The notes beneath the pieces were generated by a model. It was given only the letters and a program-made list of their open reading frames with translations, was not told the origin of the DNA and did not search any database. The position numbers and the translations under genes are program-made. Of a stretch of 64,000 nucleotides of DNA, positions 49,819-59,143 are shown in pieces (positions within the stretch are counted from its first letter, which is position 1; every line of letters begins with the position of its first letter). The DNA is from Marinoscillum sp049115815 (GTDB lineage: Bacteria > Bacteroidota > Bacteroidia > Cytophagales > Cyclobacteriaceae): positions 18,573 to 82,572 of the forward strand of contig JAGDZO010000015.1 of assembly GCA_049115815.1 (NCBI GenBank). Reading direction: 5' to 3'.

Positions 49819-52494
49819 TTACAACCCTATCAATATAAACGGTGCCCAATAGTAGGGGTCGCTATAGGTCTCATCCTTGAGAAGCATGAGTTTTGCTTTG
49901 CGCAAATCATCTGCAAAGGACATGTTGGAGGAGTGGTGCAGATGCTGTCTATAAAACTCTATCATGAGTTGTGATGTAGAGGCATCAGATACTTGCCAAA
50001 GAGAGACCATCATATTCTTCGCACCAGCGTACATCAAGGACCTACTGAGCCCAATGATACCTTCTCCCTTTTCGATTTTGCCGAGTCCTGTCTCGCATGC
50101 AGAAAGCGCCACCAAGTCAGCATTGATGTCTAGATTATAGATTTCTCCAGAGTATAGACTACCATCATTCTGCTCGTCAGGACTTAGGAAGATTCGAGAC
50201 AGTTCTGGCTTTGATTCGTGTACAATTCCATGAGTAGCGAAGTGCAAGTATTTATATTTTGAAATCATTTCAGATTTCAAATTGCTCTCGGAAGCATCCG
50301 CCTTTAGGATGACATCAGGCCTGTCTTCATCTCCTAAGAATAGATACCTGATTTCCTTTACCTCTTGTTGCGACCCTGGTAGTGGTACCATCTTCAGGTC
50401 ATTATTGTCAAAAGTTACCGGGGCAGACAAGAGTATTCCTTTTCCGGTTCCAGGTTGTTTATTGAGTTTTTCATTGAGAAGAGATGCAGCATAGTCGTAG
50501 GATATGGCGTATTCTTCTAAAAGATATTTTATCTCCCCATCTTCATCTTCTTTGGCTAACGCTTCAAAAGGAATGGTGCCAAGCAGTCCATCGGGAATAA
50601 TAGCGAGGTACTGAACCATCTTTGGTATAGTCGGAATGAGCTGGTCGTAGAGCTTCTTGGAGGACTCCTTATATACATCAGTGACGTGATACTTGATGCC
50701 ATTGAGCATTCCTTTTACTAGCTGTAGCAATTTATCACTTTTAGGTACTTCGGTGATCTCCATTTGATCATTGGTGATGGCGAAAATGTAAATAGACTCC
50801 TCGCCAATGAAATAGGATAGAATGGCTGAATAGTCGTCTAGTTTTCCTTGGAGCTCGCTCAACGAAATATCTGATTTTCGATATTTCAAATTGAAGTAAT
50901 TGGGGTAGTCGGTTTCTAATTTCCCAATAAATGATCGGTATGACTTTCTGAGCTCAAACAATTGATTCTCAAGAGAGGTGATTTTAGCGTCATCCTTATT
51001 GCTGGCAAGCTGCTGTTCGATAAAACTCATCTGAGTTTTGAGGCTGTCCTCCAGGATTAGCATTGATTCGGGAATACCCGCAAAACTCTTCGCCTTGGTG
51101 TCAGATATCGCTTCCAGCAACACAGCAGATTTGCTTCTTTCGCAGAATATGAATGCCATCTCTTCATAATATTTCCTTTTGAAAGTCTTATTAGCGAGAT
51201 AAATCGATGTGCGTATCCCACTATCATAGATCTCGGCAGCTACTTTTCCTATCCTAATCTTGTCACCTTCTGTGAGTCTTCCCTGACGAATCTGGGCGAT
51301 CAAATCGTCACAAAGGAGGTAGGTGTCGAGAGCTGATTTGATATCGATAGGTGATAGAGACTTCTCAAAATGAATGGCTTCCAATGCTTGCGCTTTGGCT
51401 TGAAGTGAGGATAGTAGTATGTCACCATTGAAATAACCATCAAGCTCAGGTAATTCATACTGGGATGAATAATTCTGCTCAATTAGATTGCTATAAATCG
51501 AACGCTGAAAACTTAAAATCGCTTCTTTGTAATTGCTTTTCTCATTTTGAACCGTACCTATGAGATAGTAGGTATTGGCCACTTCAGGATGTTTGTCGCC
51601 GTACAAGCGGATATACTGCTGAAGAGCATCTTCGTGCAAAACAAGCGCCTGATCATAGTTGCCCTGTTCGCTTAGAATTCTCCCCATATTGGATTTGGTG
51701 AAAGCTTTGTTGGGGTGGTCACCTTCAAAATTGCTCTCCCAAATAGCCAAAGTGCTCTCCAGATAAGTCAAGGCCTCAGTAAAATTGCTTTCCGAACTAT
51801 TGGCAAAAGCCAGGTTGCTGTAGCATAGCGCTACTTGCGGGTGATTTCGTCCATAGGCGTTTTGGTAGATCTTCAACGCATTGTTGAAATTGATTATGGC
51901 CTTAAGGAAATTATCTCCGAGGTAAATCAGTCCCAGGTTGAGATATGAATCGGCCAAGAGAACGTCGTTTTTGTCCAAGGACGCCTTACGGATATCCAAT
52001 GCCTGCTGATGATAAGCTGACGATGTTTCTTTGTTTTGATTGTTCCAATAAATCACGCCAAGATCATTGTAGCATGCTGCCGCTATCAAACTCTCAGTAT
52101 CCTGAAGCGTTGCTTCCGCTTTGTTTAAGGCATCTAATGCGAGATCGTTTCTCCCCAATTTCAAATTGGCTTCTCCGACAACCAAGAGCCCGTCCACTGT
52201 CAGGTCTGTTTCGGAAGGAATGACATCACTGATGTAGGAGAGTGTGCGGTTTGCTTGCGCAATGGCTCTTTCAATCTCTGCATTGCCCAGAAAACAACGC
52301 GCGATCTGCAAGTTGTATTTGGCATAAAGGCCTGGTGATTTCGCTTGGGCGAGCTTTGCAGCTTCTTGGTAATATTCCAAAGCGCGATCAAATTTCCCTT
52401 CATCAAATAACTTGTCAGCATCTGATTCAGGACCAACTTGACCAAGTGAAATCCAAGAAATTAGTATGAAATTCAGGAATAATATTGGGCGCAT
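49819..52494 (-). CDS. secreted TPR-CHAT protein (putative caspase-like peptidase)
   Basis: An 891-residue protein. MRPILFLNFILISWISLG is a signal peptide. Residues 30-430 contain about eight tetratricopeptide units (for example YGRNHPQVALCYSNLAF, GDHPNKAFTKSNMGRIL, GDKHPEVANTYYLIG). The C-terminal CHAT domain carries the His755 (FATHG) and Cys800 (SACETG) dyad, followed by SLMYAGAKNMMVSLWQV. CHAT domains are clan CD peptidases or peptidase-like. The ATG at 52494 is used; a TTG two codons earlier would overlap the upstream stop. Sitting 2 bases after the barrel gene, it is probably cotranscribed with it. Confidence 0.88.
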   Translation of the reverse strand: MRPILFLNFILISWISLGQVGPESDADKLFDEGKFDRALEYYQEAAKLAQAKSPGLYAKYNLQIARCFLGNAEIERAIAQANRTLSYISDVIPSETDLTVDGLLVVGEANLKLGRNDLALDALNKAEATLQDTESLIAAACYNDLGVIYWNNQNKETSSAYHQQALDIRKASLDKNDVLLADSYLNLGLIYLGDNFLKAIINFNNALKIYQNAYGRNHPQVALCYSNLAFANSSESNFTEALTYLESTLAIWESNFEGDHPNKAFTKSNMGRILSEQGNYDQALVLHEDALQQYIRLYGDKHPEVANTYYLIGTVQNEKSNYKEAILSFQRSIYSNLIEQNYSSQYELPELDGYFNGDILLSSLQAKAQALEAIHFEKSLSPIDIKSALDTYLLCDDLIAQIRQGRLTEGDKIRIGKVAAEIYDSGIRTSIYLANKTFKRKYYEEMAFIFCERSKSAVLLEAISDTKAKSFAGIPESMLILEDSLKTQMSFIEQQLASNKDDAKITSLENQLFELRKSYRSFIGKLETDYPNYFNLKYRKSDISLSELQGKLDDYSAILSYFIGEESIYIFAITNDQMEITEVPKSDKLLQLVKGMLNGIKYHVTDVYKESSKKLYDQLIPTIPKMVQYLAIIPDGLLGTIPFEALAKEDEDGEIKYLLEEYAISYDYAASLLNEKLNKQPGTGKGILLSAPVTFDNNDLKMVPLPGSQQEVKEIRYLFLGDEDRPDVILKADASESNLKSEMISKYKYLHFATHGIVHESKPELSRIFLSPDEQNDGSLYSGEIYNLDINADLVALSACETGLGKIEKGEGIIGLSRSLMYAGAKNMMVSLWQVSDASTSQLMIEFYRQHLHHSSNMSFADDLRKAKLMLLKDETYSDPYYWAPFILIGL

Positions 52495-52496
52495 TC

Positions 52497-53450
52497 TCAA
52501 AATCTATAAACGTAACTTAAGCTGGTGACATCATGTCTGGATAGCCCGTCAGGATTAAATTCTCTATCCACGAATTTCAATCCATAGATGACTTTTACTC
52601 CGCTGTTGACATTGATTTGATATCCTACATTGGCTAGCATATTGAAGGCCAAACCGAGGGTTTGATCAATACCTTCTTCTATGTCTGTATTGAAATTATA
52701 CCGCCAATCTTCCTTGATTCGATAGATTGCCAACCCTCCAATGCCAATATTGAAGTTGATGAATCGAAAGTTGCGCTCCGCTCGGAGCATCACATCGGTA
52801 CCGCGTTTGAGGTTATTGGCAAGGTCATAATCCAAGATATATTCTTGATCGGGGTGTGCCGCCCACTTACCCCATCTAAAGTCGTTTTCATTCTGGTGAA
52901 CCAATGGATGTTGGATACCAGTGGCAAATAGCCATTTTTCATTGATATAGGACAAACCAAACACAAGGTCATAAGTACCTAAACTGATTTGATAATACAT
53001 CGGCAAATGCCCTGTGCCGAATTCATGGTCTGATTCGATATTAGACTTTCCAGTAGGAATTTTTCCTCCAAGAGTTAGTCCCATAGAGGCGCCATTTTTC
53101 AATGGAAACGCCCGTGATGCGCTTATCGAAAAATCGCCAACTCCCTGCGTGTCTCCCAATCTACCAGACACCATCTGATATGGTGCTTTTACCTGCACGG
53201 AGAAATAGTCGGTTATGCCAATGTTCATATCAGCGGTAAGTACGGTGATCACTGGCGAAGCAAGGGATGTGCCTCTGTAGTAGTTGAATTCGAAAGTACG
53301 TAGTTTGAAGTCCACCTTCTTACTATATGCTTGGTCAGGCTTCATGGCGCCCATAGTGCAAAAACCCGCATCACTACATCCTTGAGCATAAAGCCAGTTG
53401 GTGCCAAATACCAACAATAAGCCAATGAAAGTTTTCTTATATCCTGTCAA
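52497..53450 (-). CDS. putative outer-membrane beta-barrel protein
   Basis: A 317-residue exported protein beginning MTGYKKTFIGLLLVFGTNW, with a signal peptide cut before QGCSDAGFCTMGAM. The mature sequence alternates hydrophobic and polar residues and ends in SLSYVYRF, a C-terminal aromatic typical of outer-membrane barrels. The start is TTG; an in-frame stop lies three codons upstream and no ATG precedes the signal. The cysteine motif after the signal is unusual for a barrel. It probably works with the CHAT protein encoded directly downstream. Confidence 0.7.
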   Translation of the reverse strand: MTGYKKTFIGLLLVFGTNWLYAQGCSDAGFCTMGAMKPDQAYSKKVDFKLRTFEFNYYRGTSLASPVITVLTADMNIGITDYFSVQVKAPYQMVSGRLGDTQGVGDFSISASRAFPLKNGASMGLTLGGKIPTGKSNIESDHEFGTGHLPMYYQISLGTYDLVFGLSYINEKWLFATGIQHPLVHQNENDFRWGKWAAHPDQEYILDYDLANNLKRGTDVMLRAERNFRFINFNIGIGGLAIYRIKEDWRYNFNTDIEEGIDQTLGLAFNMLANVGYQINVNSGVKVIYGLKFVDREFNPDGLSRHDVTSLSYVYRF

Positions 53451-53791
53451 GAGTTAGTCAGTTTTAGGAATCGAAATTTACCACTTTTTTGATTTAGATA
53501 GATTTTTTAATTGATGGAATTGCTCGAGTTGTTGGACTACATGTAGCCTCAGAGACAATTATTGTTCATAGTTTTTTATAGAGATAAGATGTGGCTACAG
53601 CATAAAAGTATCTTGATGCGGGTCATCATTTCCAGGTTAGTAGTTTACGGATTACTATTTTCAATTATGATAAATTATATTCAGGCTCGTTTAGCTTTTG
53701 GATTGTGAGGCCGCCAAGTGATGAAAGGATTTGAATCGAAGTTTAGGCAGGTAGATTTCTAAATTTCATAACGGGAGAAATAAAATAGGCA
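53451..53791. other. intergenic region between divergent genes
   Basis: A 341-base AT-rich gap with the two divergent promoters of the barrel-CHAT unit and the FAD-kinase unit. CTACATGTAG at 53537-53546 is a perfect palindrome within GGACTACATGTAGCC. I see no RNA gene or coding remnant. GGGAGAAATAAAATAGGC directly before the ATG at 53792 offers an SD-like sequence, which is rare in this window. Confidence 0.4.
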
Positions 53792-55564
53792 ATGAAAAAA
53801 CATGTATTGATTCTTGGAGGAGGCATAGCCGGAATGAGTGCTGCTCACGAGTTGATTGAGAGAGATTTCGAAGTGACCGTGCTGGAGAAAAGGAATGATT
53901 ACCCGGGGGGGAAAGCTCGATCAATAGATGTGCCTGACTCTGCGGATAATGGAAGGCGCCCGTTGCCTGGGGAACATGGATTTCGGTTTTTCCCCGGTTT
54001 CTATCAACACATAATCGATACAATGGAGCGGACGCCATTTACGGCATCTAAAAGTGTAGCTGACAATTTGGTTTCGGCACCTACCATGATGTTGACCAGG
54101 TTTGATAAGCCACCCATTCAATCTCCCAATGGTTTTCCGAAATCCTTAAAAGAAGTTAAGCTTCTTTTGGATGCCATATTCAATGCAGATACTGGACTCA
54201 ATCAAAAGGAAATTGACAATATCCTGTTGTGCATTTGGCAATTGATCACTAGCTGTAAGAGGAGAAGGGAAGAGGAATATGAAAACATCGGATGGGCGGA
54301 GTTTACAAGAGCCAAGGACTTTAGTCCAAATTATCGGATGATGTTTGTGGAGGGACTAACCAGAACGCTGGTAGCCGCCAAGGCGAACACCGCTAATACC
54401 AGAACCAATGGTGGGATATTGTTGCAAATGCTTTTCAGCTTCACCAAGCCTCATGAAATAGCGGATCGAATACTTAATGGTCCTACTAATGAAGCTTGGT
54501 TGTTGCCTTGGCTCAATTATCTGAAAGAGCAAGGTGTCAACTATAAGTTTGATCATGAGGTAGTGACAATGTCTTGTGAGGACAACAGAATAAAGTCTGT
54601 AGTAGCATCATCACCTGTAGGTAATACGGTATTTGAAGCTGATTATATCTTGTGCGCGCTTCCTGTAGAGCGAGCGGCTAAGCTGTTTGTCTCCTCAAAA
54701 GGAGTTTTTGACCTGGATGGCAGTTTAAAAAACACTTTGATACTAAAAGATCATGTGGCATGGATGAACGGTATTCAGTTCTTCTTGAAGGAAGATGTCA
54801 CTATCAATACGGGGCACATTATCTTCTTGAGCACTCCATGGGCGTTGACGGCTATCTCTCAGGCTCAGTTTTGGGATGATCTAGATTTTTCAGAAACATT
54901 TGGTGATGGTAAAGCCAACGGTGTGCTATCGGTGGATGTCTCAGACTGGGATAATTTGGGTCTTATGCATCAACTACCAGCCAAAGAATGCACCTATGGT
55001 CAGGTAATCGAAGAAACGTGGCACCAGCTCAAGGAAAGCCTAAACCGAGAAGGAAAAACCATTCTTTCGGATGATAACTTGCACAGTGTGTTTGTTGATG
55101 ATTCTATCATTTTTGCCGAAACATTTTTCAAAAAGGAAGGCTATAAATCAGTCAGTAAGATGAATGAAAAGGCTAAGTACGGATCTAGTTCTGTGAAATC
55201 AAACGAGGAGCCATTGCTCGTCAATCACGTGAATTCTTGGCCATTGAGAAATCAGTCATTTACCAAAATTTCCAATCTATTTCTTGCATCCGATTATGTA
55301 AAGAGCAACACCAACTTAGCCACTATGGAAGGGGCCAATGAAGCTGCCCGAAGAGCCGTCAATAATATCATTGATAGATCAGGGTCAAAGAATGATCATT
55401 GCAAAATTTGGGAATTTAAAGAACCAATCTGGACGCTTTATTATAAGTGGTTGGATGAAAGAAGGTATCTTAAGGGTTTGCCTTGGAAAAGGCATAAGTG
55501 GAAGTGGTATGCATTGCCTCTGGGATATATCCTTTGGTTTCTTGGAGAGCGAAAAAGATTATAA
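53792..55564 (+). CDS. FAD-dependent amine-oxidase/phytoene-desaturase-like protein
   Basis: A 590-residue flavoprotein. The dinucleotide-binding motif is ILGGGIAGMSAAHELIERD, ending in EVTVLEKRNDYPGGKARS, and the substrate-side motif GEHGFRFFPGFYQHI follows as in hydroxysqualene dehydroxylase-like and phytoene-desaturase-like enzymes. The C-terminal FAD contact lies near ASDYVKSNTNLATMEGANEAARRA. The last 60 residues are rich in Trp, Tyr and Lys and may attach it to the membrane. No other carotenoid or hopanoid gene is near. The sensor kinase gene begins 15 bases downstream, so both are probably cotranscribed. Confidence 0.82.
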   Translation: MKKHVLILGGGIAGMSAAHELIERDFEVTVLEKRNDYPGGKARSIDVPDSADNGRRPLPGEHGFRFFPGFYQHIIDTMERTPFTASKSVADNLVSAPTMMLTRFDKPPIQSPNGFPKSLKEVKLLLDAIFNADTGLNQKEIDNILLCIWQLITSCKRRREEEYENIGWAEFTRAKDFSPNYRMMFVEGLTRTLVAAKANTANTRTNGGILLQMLFSFTKPHEIADRILNGPTNEAWLLPWLNYLKEQGVNYKFDHEVVTMSCEDNRIKSVVASSPVGNTVFEADYILCALPVERAAKLFVSSKGVFDLDGSLKNTLILKDHVAWMNGIQFFLKEDVTINTGHIIFLSTPWALTAISQAQFWDDLDFSETFGDGKANGVLSVDVSDWDNLGLMHQLPAKECTYGQVIEETWHQLKESLNREGKTILSDDNLHSVFVDDSIIFAETFFKKEGYKSVSKMNEKAKYGSSSVKSNEEPLLVNHVNSWPLRNQSFTKISNLFLASDYVKSNTNLATMEGANEAARRAVNNIIDRSGSKNDHCKIWEFKEPIWTLYYKWLDERRYLKGLPWKRHKWKWYALPLGYILWFLGERKRL

Positions 55565-55579
55565 TATCAAATACTAGCT

Positions 55580-56776
55580 ATGAAGAAAATTGTCGAGTTT
55601 TTTATTCCAGAGCACGTAAAAGATCAGCCGGAGTTATTTAGAAAATATAGACTGACTGTCTCAATTATGCTCATCACGAGCCTTTTTGATCTGAATTATG
55701 CTGCTATATCTTCAATGGTTGGGCTCACCGAAGGGATCAATATTATGTTGATCACTTTTGCAGTTCATTTGCTTAATCCCTTTATGATTAGACAAGGACA
55801 GTCTATTCTTTGGGGTACCAATATTTACGTCTTGTTTGGTGTTTTTGGCATTGTAGGATGTACGTATTATTCCGGAGGTTTTGATTCATCTGTCATTATC
55901 TGGCTGGCTTCCACACCTATTGTGGCATTGCTTATGGCTGGCAGAAAAACGGGCTTCACCTGGGCCATTATCAATACCCTCATTGTTGTTGTATTTAGCA
56001 CGCTCAGTAAAGAAGGATACGTATTTCCAAATTCGATCAATCCGGAATGGGATAACATGTTTCTGACCAACACACTTACTGGAATGATCATCATTATTTT
56101 TATTGTTTCGCTGGTATTTGAAAACGGAAAGAATGCGGCGCAAAAGCAATTGGCAGCTAAAACCGCATTGCTGGCTGAAGAAAAAAAGAAGAATGCTTTG
56201 TATGCCGTATCGCAAGACATTCATGACAATGTAGGTCAGAGGCTGTTTCTCACGAAGCTGAGCTTGTCTAATCTAGATTGGGAGGGTGACGATCAAGAGA
56301 AGCTTAATCTGGCAATAGGAATGCTCAATAATGCAATCGATGAATTACGGGATATTTCTCATGATATTAATGATGAAAATTCGGCTGATTTCGATCTTCA
56401 AAGTTCATTGAAGAATGATCTGGATACCATCAAAAATATTGGCAGTCATGACACGGTCTTAGAAGTGACTGGAGATCCGATAGTACTCAATAAGACTACA
56501 GGAATTACCCTATATAGAATGTGTCAGGAGGTGATCAGTAATAGTCTCAAGCATGCTCAAGCGAAGCATATAGCAGTAAAAATGGCTTATGAAATGAACA
56601 GCCTTCAGATTAATATTTCTGATGATGGCATTGGACTATCCAAACAAGGAGAATCACAAGGCCAAGGCTTGAGAACTTTGGAAGAACGGGCTGAAAAAAT
56701 AGGCGCTAAACTTGAAATAATCTCTCCCGAAAAAGGAGGGACGGAGGTTCAGATAGCAGCCAGAACTTTCTCATGA
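55580..56776 (+). CDS. membrane sensor histidine kinase, HisKA_3 (NarX/DesK) type
   Basis: A 398-residue kinase with five or six membrane helices (about residues 25-180) and almost no periplasmic domain, then a dimerisation region with His215 in QDIHDNVGQRL and an HATPase containing NNAIDELRDISHDI, SDDGIGLS and GLRTLEERAEKIGAKL. DesK-like kinases with this topology sense membrane state. A LuxR-type regulator partner would be expected and is not in the neighbourhood. The upstream FAD enzyme might produce or consume the sensed lipid; that is speculation. Confidence 0.88.
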   Translation: MKKIVEFFIPEHVKDQPELFRKYRLTVSIMLITSLFDLNYAAISSMVGLTEGINIMLITFAVHLLNPFMIRQGQSILWGTNIYVLFGVFGIVGCTYYSGGFDSSVIIWLASTPIVALLMAGRKTGFTWAIINTLIVVVFSTLSKEGYVFPNSINPEWDNMFLTNTLTGMIIIIFIVSLVFENGKNAAQKQLAAKTALLAEEKKKNALYAVSQDIHDNVGQRLFLTKLSLSNLDWEGDDQEKLNLAIGMLNNAIDELRDISHDINDENSADFDLQSSLKNDLDTIKNIGSHDTVLEVTGDPIVLNKTTGITLYRMCQEVISNSLKHAQAKHIAVKMAYEMNSLQINISDDGIGLSKQGESQGQGLRTLEERAEKIGAKLEIISPEKGGTEVQIAARTFS

Positions 56777-56798
56777 ACTATGGGTGATTCTTGCTGGA

Positions 56799-57545
56799 TT
56801 AATTGCCAGCTGCCCAGTTGATGCTTCTAGTCAAATGCTCTAGATAGACCGGATTGGAGAATTGGGCCTTGGTGTGCCCAATACCTGTGTAGATCACCCG
56901 TCCGCCAAATTCTTCATGTGACCATGTGATAGGGTGAACTTGACCAGTCGGTTCTTTTCCTGTGATTGTGCTCTCATCTAGCTCAATCAAAATTTTGGCA
57001 TGTGCTTTCAAAGGCTCTTTGAAGTAGTACCATTCGTCCGTAACTATCCATTCATCATCTAGATGACCGATACTAGGATGCTTAGAGTCTTGTTTTACGA
57101 CCAATCTGGCTTCCTGAGTCTTGGGATGACTCGCGAATTGAGCACAAATCATTTCCTGATAAAATGGCCATTCATATTCTGTATCTGCGGCAGCATGTAT
57201 GCCCACAAAACCTCCACCATTTCGAATGTAGCGCTCGAATGCTTCTTCTTGGTCGCCAGCCAGAATATCCCCGGTGGTGTTGAGAAATATCACCACGTCT
57301 ATTTCATTCAGGGAGTCAGAGGTAAAGAATCCTGCATTCTCCGAAGCGATCAGCTTCCATCCGTTCTGATTAGAAATCTCCCGTAGACTTGCAATACCCT
57401 CATTGATGTTTTTGTGTCTAAACCCACCCGTTTTGCTAAAGACTAAAATGTTGATTTCATCAGAATCAGATTGATTTTGAGCAGTGCATGACAAAATGAT
57501 TATTCCTAGCAGGCAGGCTGAGATGGTATGGACAAGCTTATTCAT
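56799..57545 (-). CDS. ThuA-domain lipoprotein
   Basis: A 248-residue exported protein. MNKLVHTISACLLGIIILSC is a lipoprotein signal ending in the lipobox IILSC. The ThuA domain follows, with NILVFSKTGGFRHKNI, VGIHAAADTEYEWPFY and VIYTGIGHTKAQFSNP, a glutamine-amidotransferase-like fold linked to sugar metabolism (trehalose utilisation). No sugar catabolic genes are adjacent. Monocistronic in appearance. Confidence 0.9.
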   Translation of the reverse strand: MNKLVHTISACLLGIIILSCTAQNQSDSDEINILVFSKTGGFRHKNINEGIASLREISNQNGWKLIASENAGFFTSDSLNEIDVVIFLNTTGDILAGDQEEAFERYIRNGGGFVGIHAAADTEYEWPFYQEMICAQFASHPKTQEARLVVKQDSKHPSIGHLDDEWIVTDEWYYFKEPLKAHAKILIELDESTITGKEPTGQVHPITWSHEEFGGRVIYTGIGHTKAQFSNPVYLEHLTRSINWAAGN

Positions 57546-57685
57546 GCGGGTATTAGGTTGATGATTTTGATCAAAAGATATTGAGTCCTCAAATTACGAA
57601 ATAGAAAGGTTGAAGCTGCTTGATTGATGATTATTCTGAGCGCAAAGGATTGAAATTTGAGTCTGCTGATGAGTTGGCATCCTGA

Positions 57686-58261
57686 TTAAAACAGATTATC
57701 CACTTCTATTACCTCGCCGGAGGTCATATCCCCAAGCCAGGTATTGCCAATTCTCACTCGTATTAGGCGCAAGGTAGGGAAGCCAACAGCCGCGCTCATT
57801 TTTCTTACTTGACGGAATTTTCCTTCATTAATCGTGATAGACATCCAACTGGATGGGCCGTGGCGTTCATCTCGTACTGGTTTGGATCTTGGCGCAAACT
57901 TTGGTGCTGGATCAATTCGGCTTGCTTGGCAAGGCAAGGTGTTGTACTGATCACTCCCAGAGCCGATAGTTACCCCACTTTTCAATCGATCTATGGCCTC
58001 TTCGGTGATGATACCATCAACCTGTACATAGTATTCTTTTTCAACCTTTTTGCTCCTGATTTGCTCGCTCACTTTACCGTCTGTAGTCAAAAAAAGCAAT
58101 CCTTCGGAATCCTCATCCAACCTGCCTATTGACATGGTTCCCTCAGGGAAATCATGCAATTCTCCAAGCAGCTTTTTGTTCTTCCTGCGGGTCTGGTTAT
58201 TCACAAACTGCGAAAGATATCCATAAGGCTTATGAATCATGAAATGGCGGTGATCGGTCAA
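57686..58261 (-). CDS. rluE: rRNA pseudouridine synthase, RluE-like
   Basis: A 191-residue RluE/RsuA-family pseudouridine synthase without an S4 domain. The catalytic Asp is in GRLDEDSEGLL; KPYGYLSQF, EKEYYVQVDG and NEGKFRQVRKM are family motifs. RluE modifies U2457 of 23S rRNA in E. coli; the site here is inferred. The start is TTG at 58261, because the residues RHF before the first ATG belong to the conserved N-terminus. Confidence 0.9.
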   Translation of the reverse strand: MTDHRHFMIHKPYGYLSQFVNNQTRRKNKKLLGELHDFPEGTMSIGRLDEDSEGLLFLTTDGKVSEQIRSKKVEKEYYVQVDGIITEEAIDRLKSGVTIGSGSDQYNTLPCQASRIDPAPKFAPRSKPVRDERHGPSSWMSITINEGKFRQVRKMSAAVGFPTLRLIRVRIGNTWLGDMTSGEVIEVDNLF

Positions 58262-58405
58262 AGTAGAGGTCTAGTTGATGGTTATTTAGTTAGTTAATCT
58301 GCTGTAATGATTCTATCGTTGTTTGCCTAATTCGGTTAGGTCGGTATAGCAAACCTTAGTTTGAATGATTGATTTCTGATTCGTCATAGTTATAAAATCA
58401 AATTT

Positions 58406-58508
58406 ATGAAGATTGGTGGCGAAATCGAGTTTAAAGGGAAGTGATTTTTTCAATGAAATACTTTATGAAAATCGCGGATCAAAAGTTTATGTAGACTTTA
58501 AAAATTGA
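58406..58508 (+). pseudogene. short frameshifted coding remnant
   Basis: An ATG at 58406 starts MKIGGEIEFKG and then meets a stop; skipping one base of a GGG run restores a frame SDFFNEILYENRGSKVYVDF ending at 58508. The combined 33 residues look coding and resemble the N-terminus of IGGE-type DegT-like sugar enzymes. The rest of the gene is gone. It overlaps the end of the convergent membrane-protein gene. Confidence 0.35.
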
Positions 58509-59118
58509 ACCCAAAATGTAAGCCCGGTTCTCCTATCAGGTACTTATTCCATTTATCATCTAACTGCTTAAAACCATCAGGCATAACTGTATGGATAGGT
58601 CGATGCGTAATCGCCAATGATGGCTCAATGAACACCCTATCATTGAATAGCTTGACATGATAGCCCAGTCGATAAGTGTTGAAAATCTGGAAGCCATTAT
58701 CGATGTGCTTACCGTCATCATCTACGAACCTCTGCCAAGCATTCATTACATGAATACCGGCATAGAGCCCCTTCCAGATATATCGTTGGTAAGCTACGGC
58801 AAACCCATATTCCCTGATAAATCCGGGGAATTTCTCTTCTGGAGCCTCAAAATGTTTACCATAAGGTATGCCCAGTGGCCAAGCGTATTTCCAGGTTTTT
58901 AGTTCGAGGGAAACTACGTCTTTGCCAGTCAGTCGATAGCCGAAGTTGAGTTGTACAAAATCTGGACGATTGGTGGGGATGAAGTTACCCAACATAAATA
59001 GGGTACTCCCGACAAAACATTTCTGATTAGTGCTATCCGACCTCTCATATTGAGCGGACAGTCTTACTTGGCTGGTTAATAAGACTATGACGACAAGTGA
59101 TAAAATTTTGATTTGCAT
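58498..59118 (-). CDS. exported protein, probable outer-membrane protein
   Basis: A 206-residue protein beginning MQIKILSLVVIVLLTSQVRL with a signal peptide cut before QYERSD. The mature part has alternating beta pattern and ends in GEPGLHFGFNF, with a C-terminal Phe typical of outer-membrane beta barrels. The ATG at 59118 is chosen; the in-frame upstream codons overlap the regulator gene. It starts 25 bases after the stop of a Crp/Fnr regulator and is likely in its operon. No family recognised. Confidence 0.7.
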   Translation of the reverse strand: MQIKILSLVVIVLLTSQVRLSAQYERSDSTNQKCFVGSTLFMLGNFIPTNRPDFVQLNFGYRLTGKDVVSLELKTWKYAWPLGIPYGKHFEAPEEKFPGFIREYGFAVAYQRYIWKGLYAGIHVMNAWQRFVDDDGKHIDNGFQIFNTYRLGYHVKLFNDRVFIEPSLAITHRPIHTVMPDGFKQLDDKWNKYLIGEPGLHFGFNF

Positions 59119-59143
59119 GACTTCAATATTTTGATTGTTGTGA

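Noticed and set aside
49819..52494. TPR-CHAT protein as part of a type III-E CRISPR (Craspase-like) system
   Set aside because: It has a signal peptide, and there is no CRISPR array or Cas7-11-like gene in the window.
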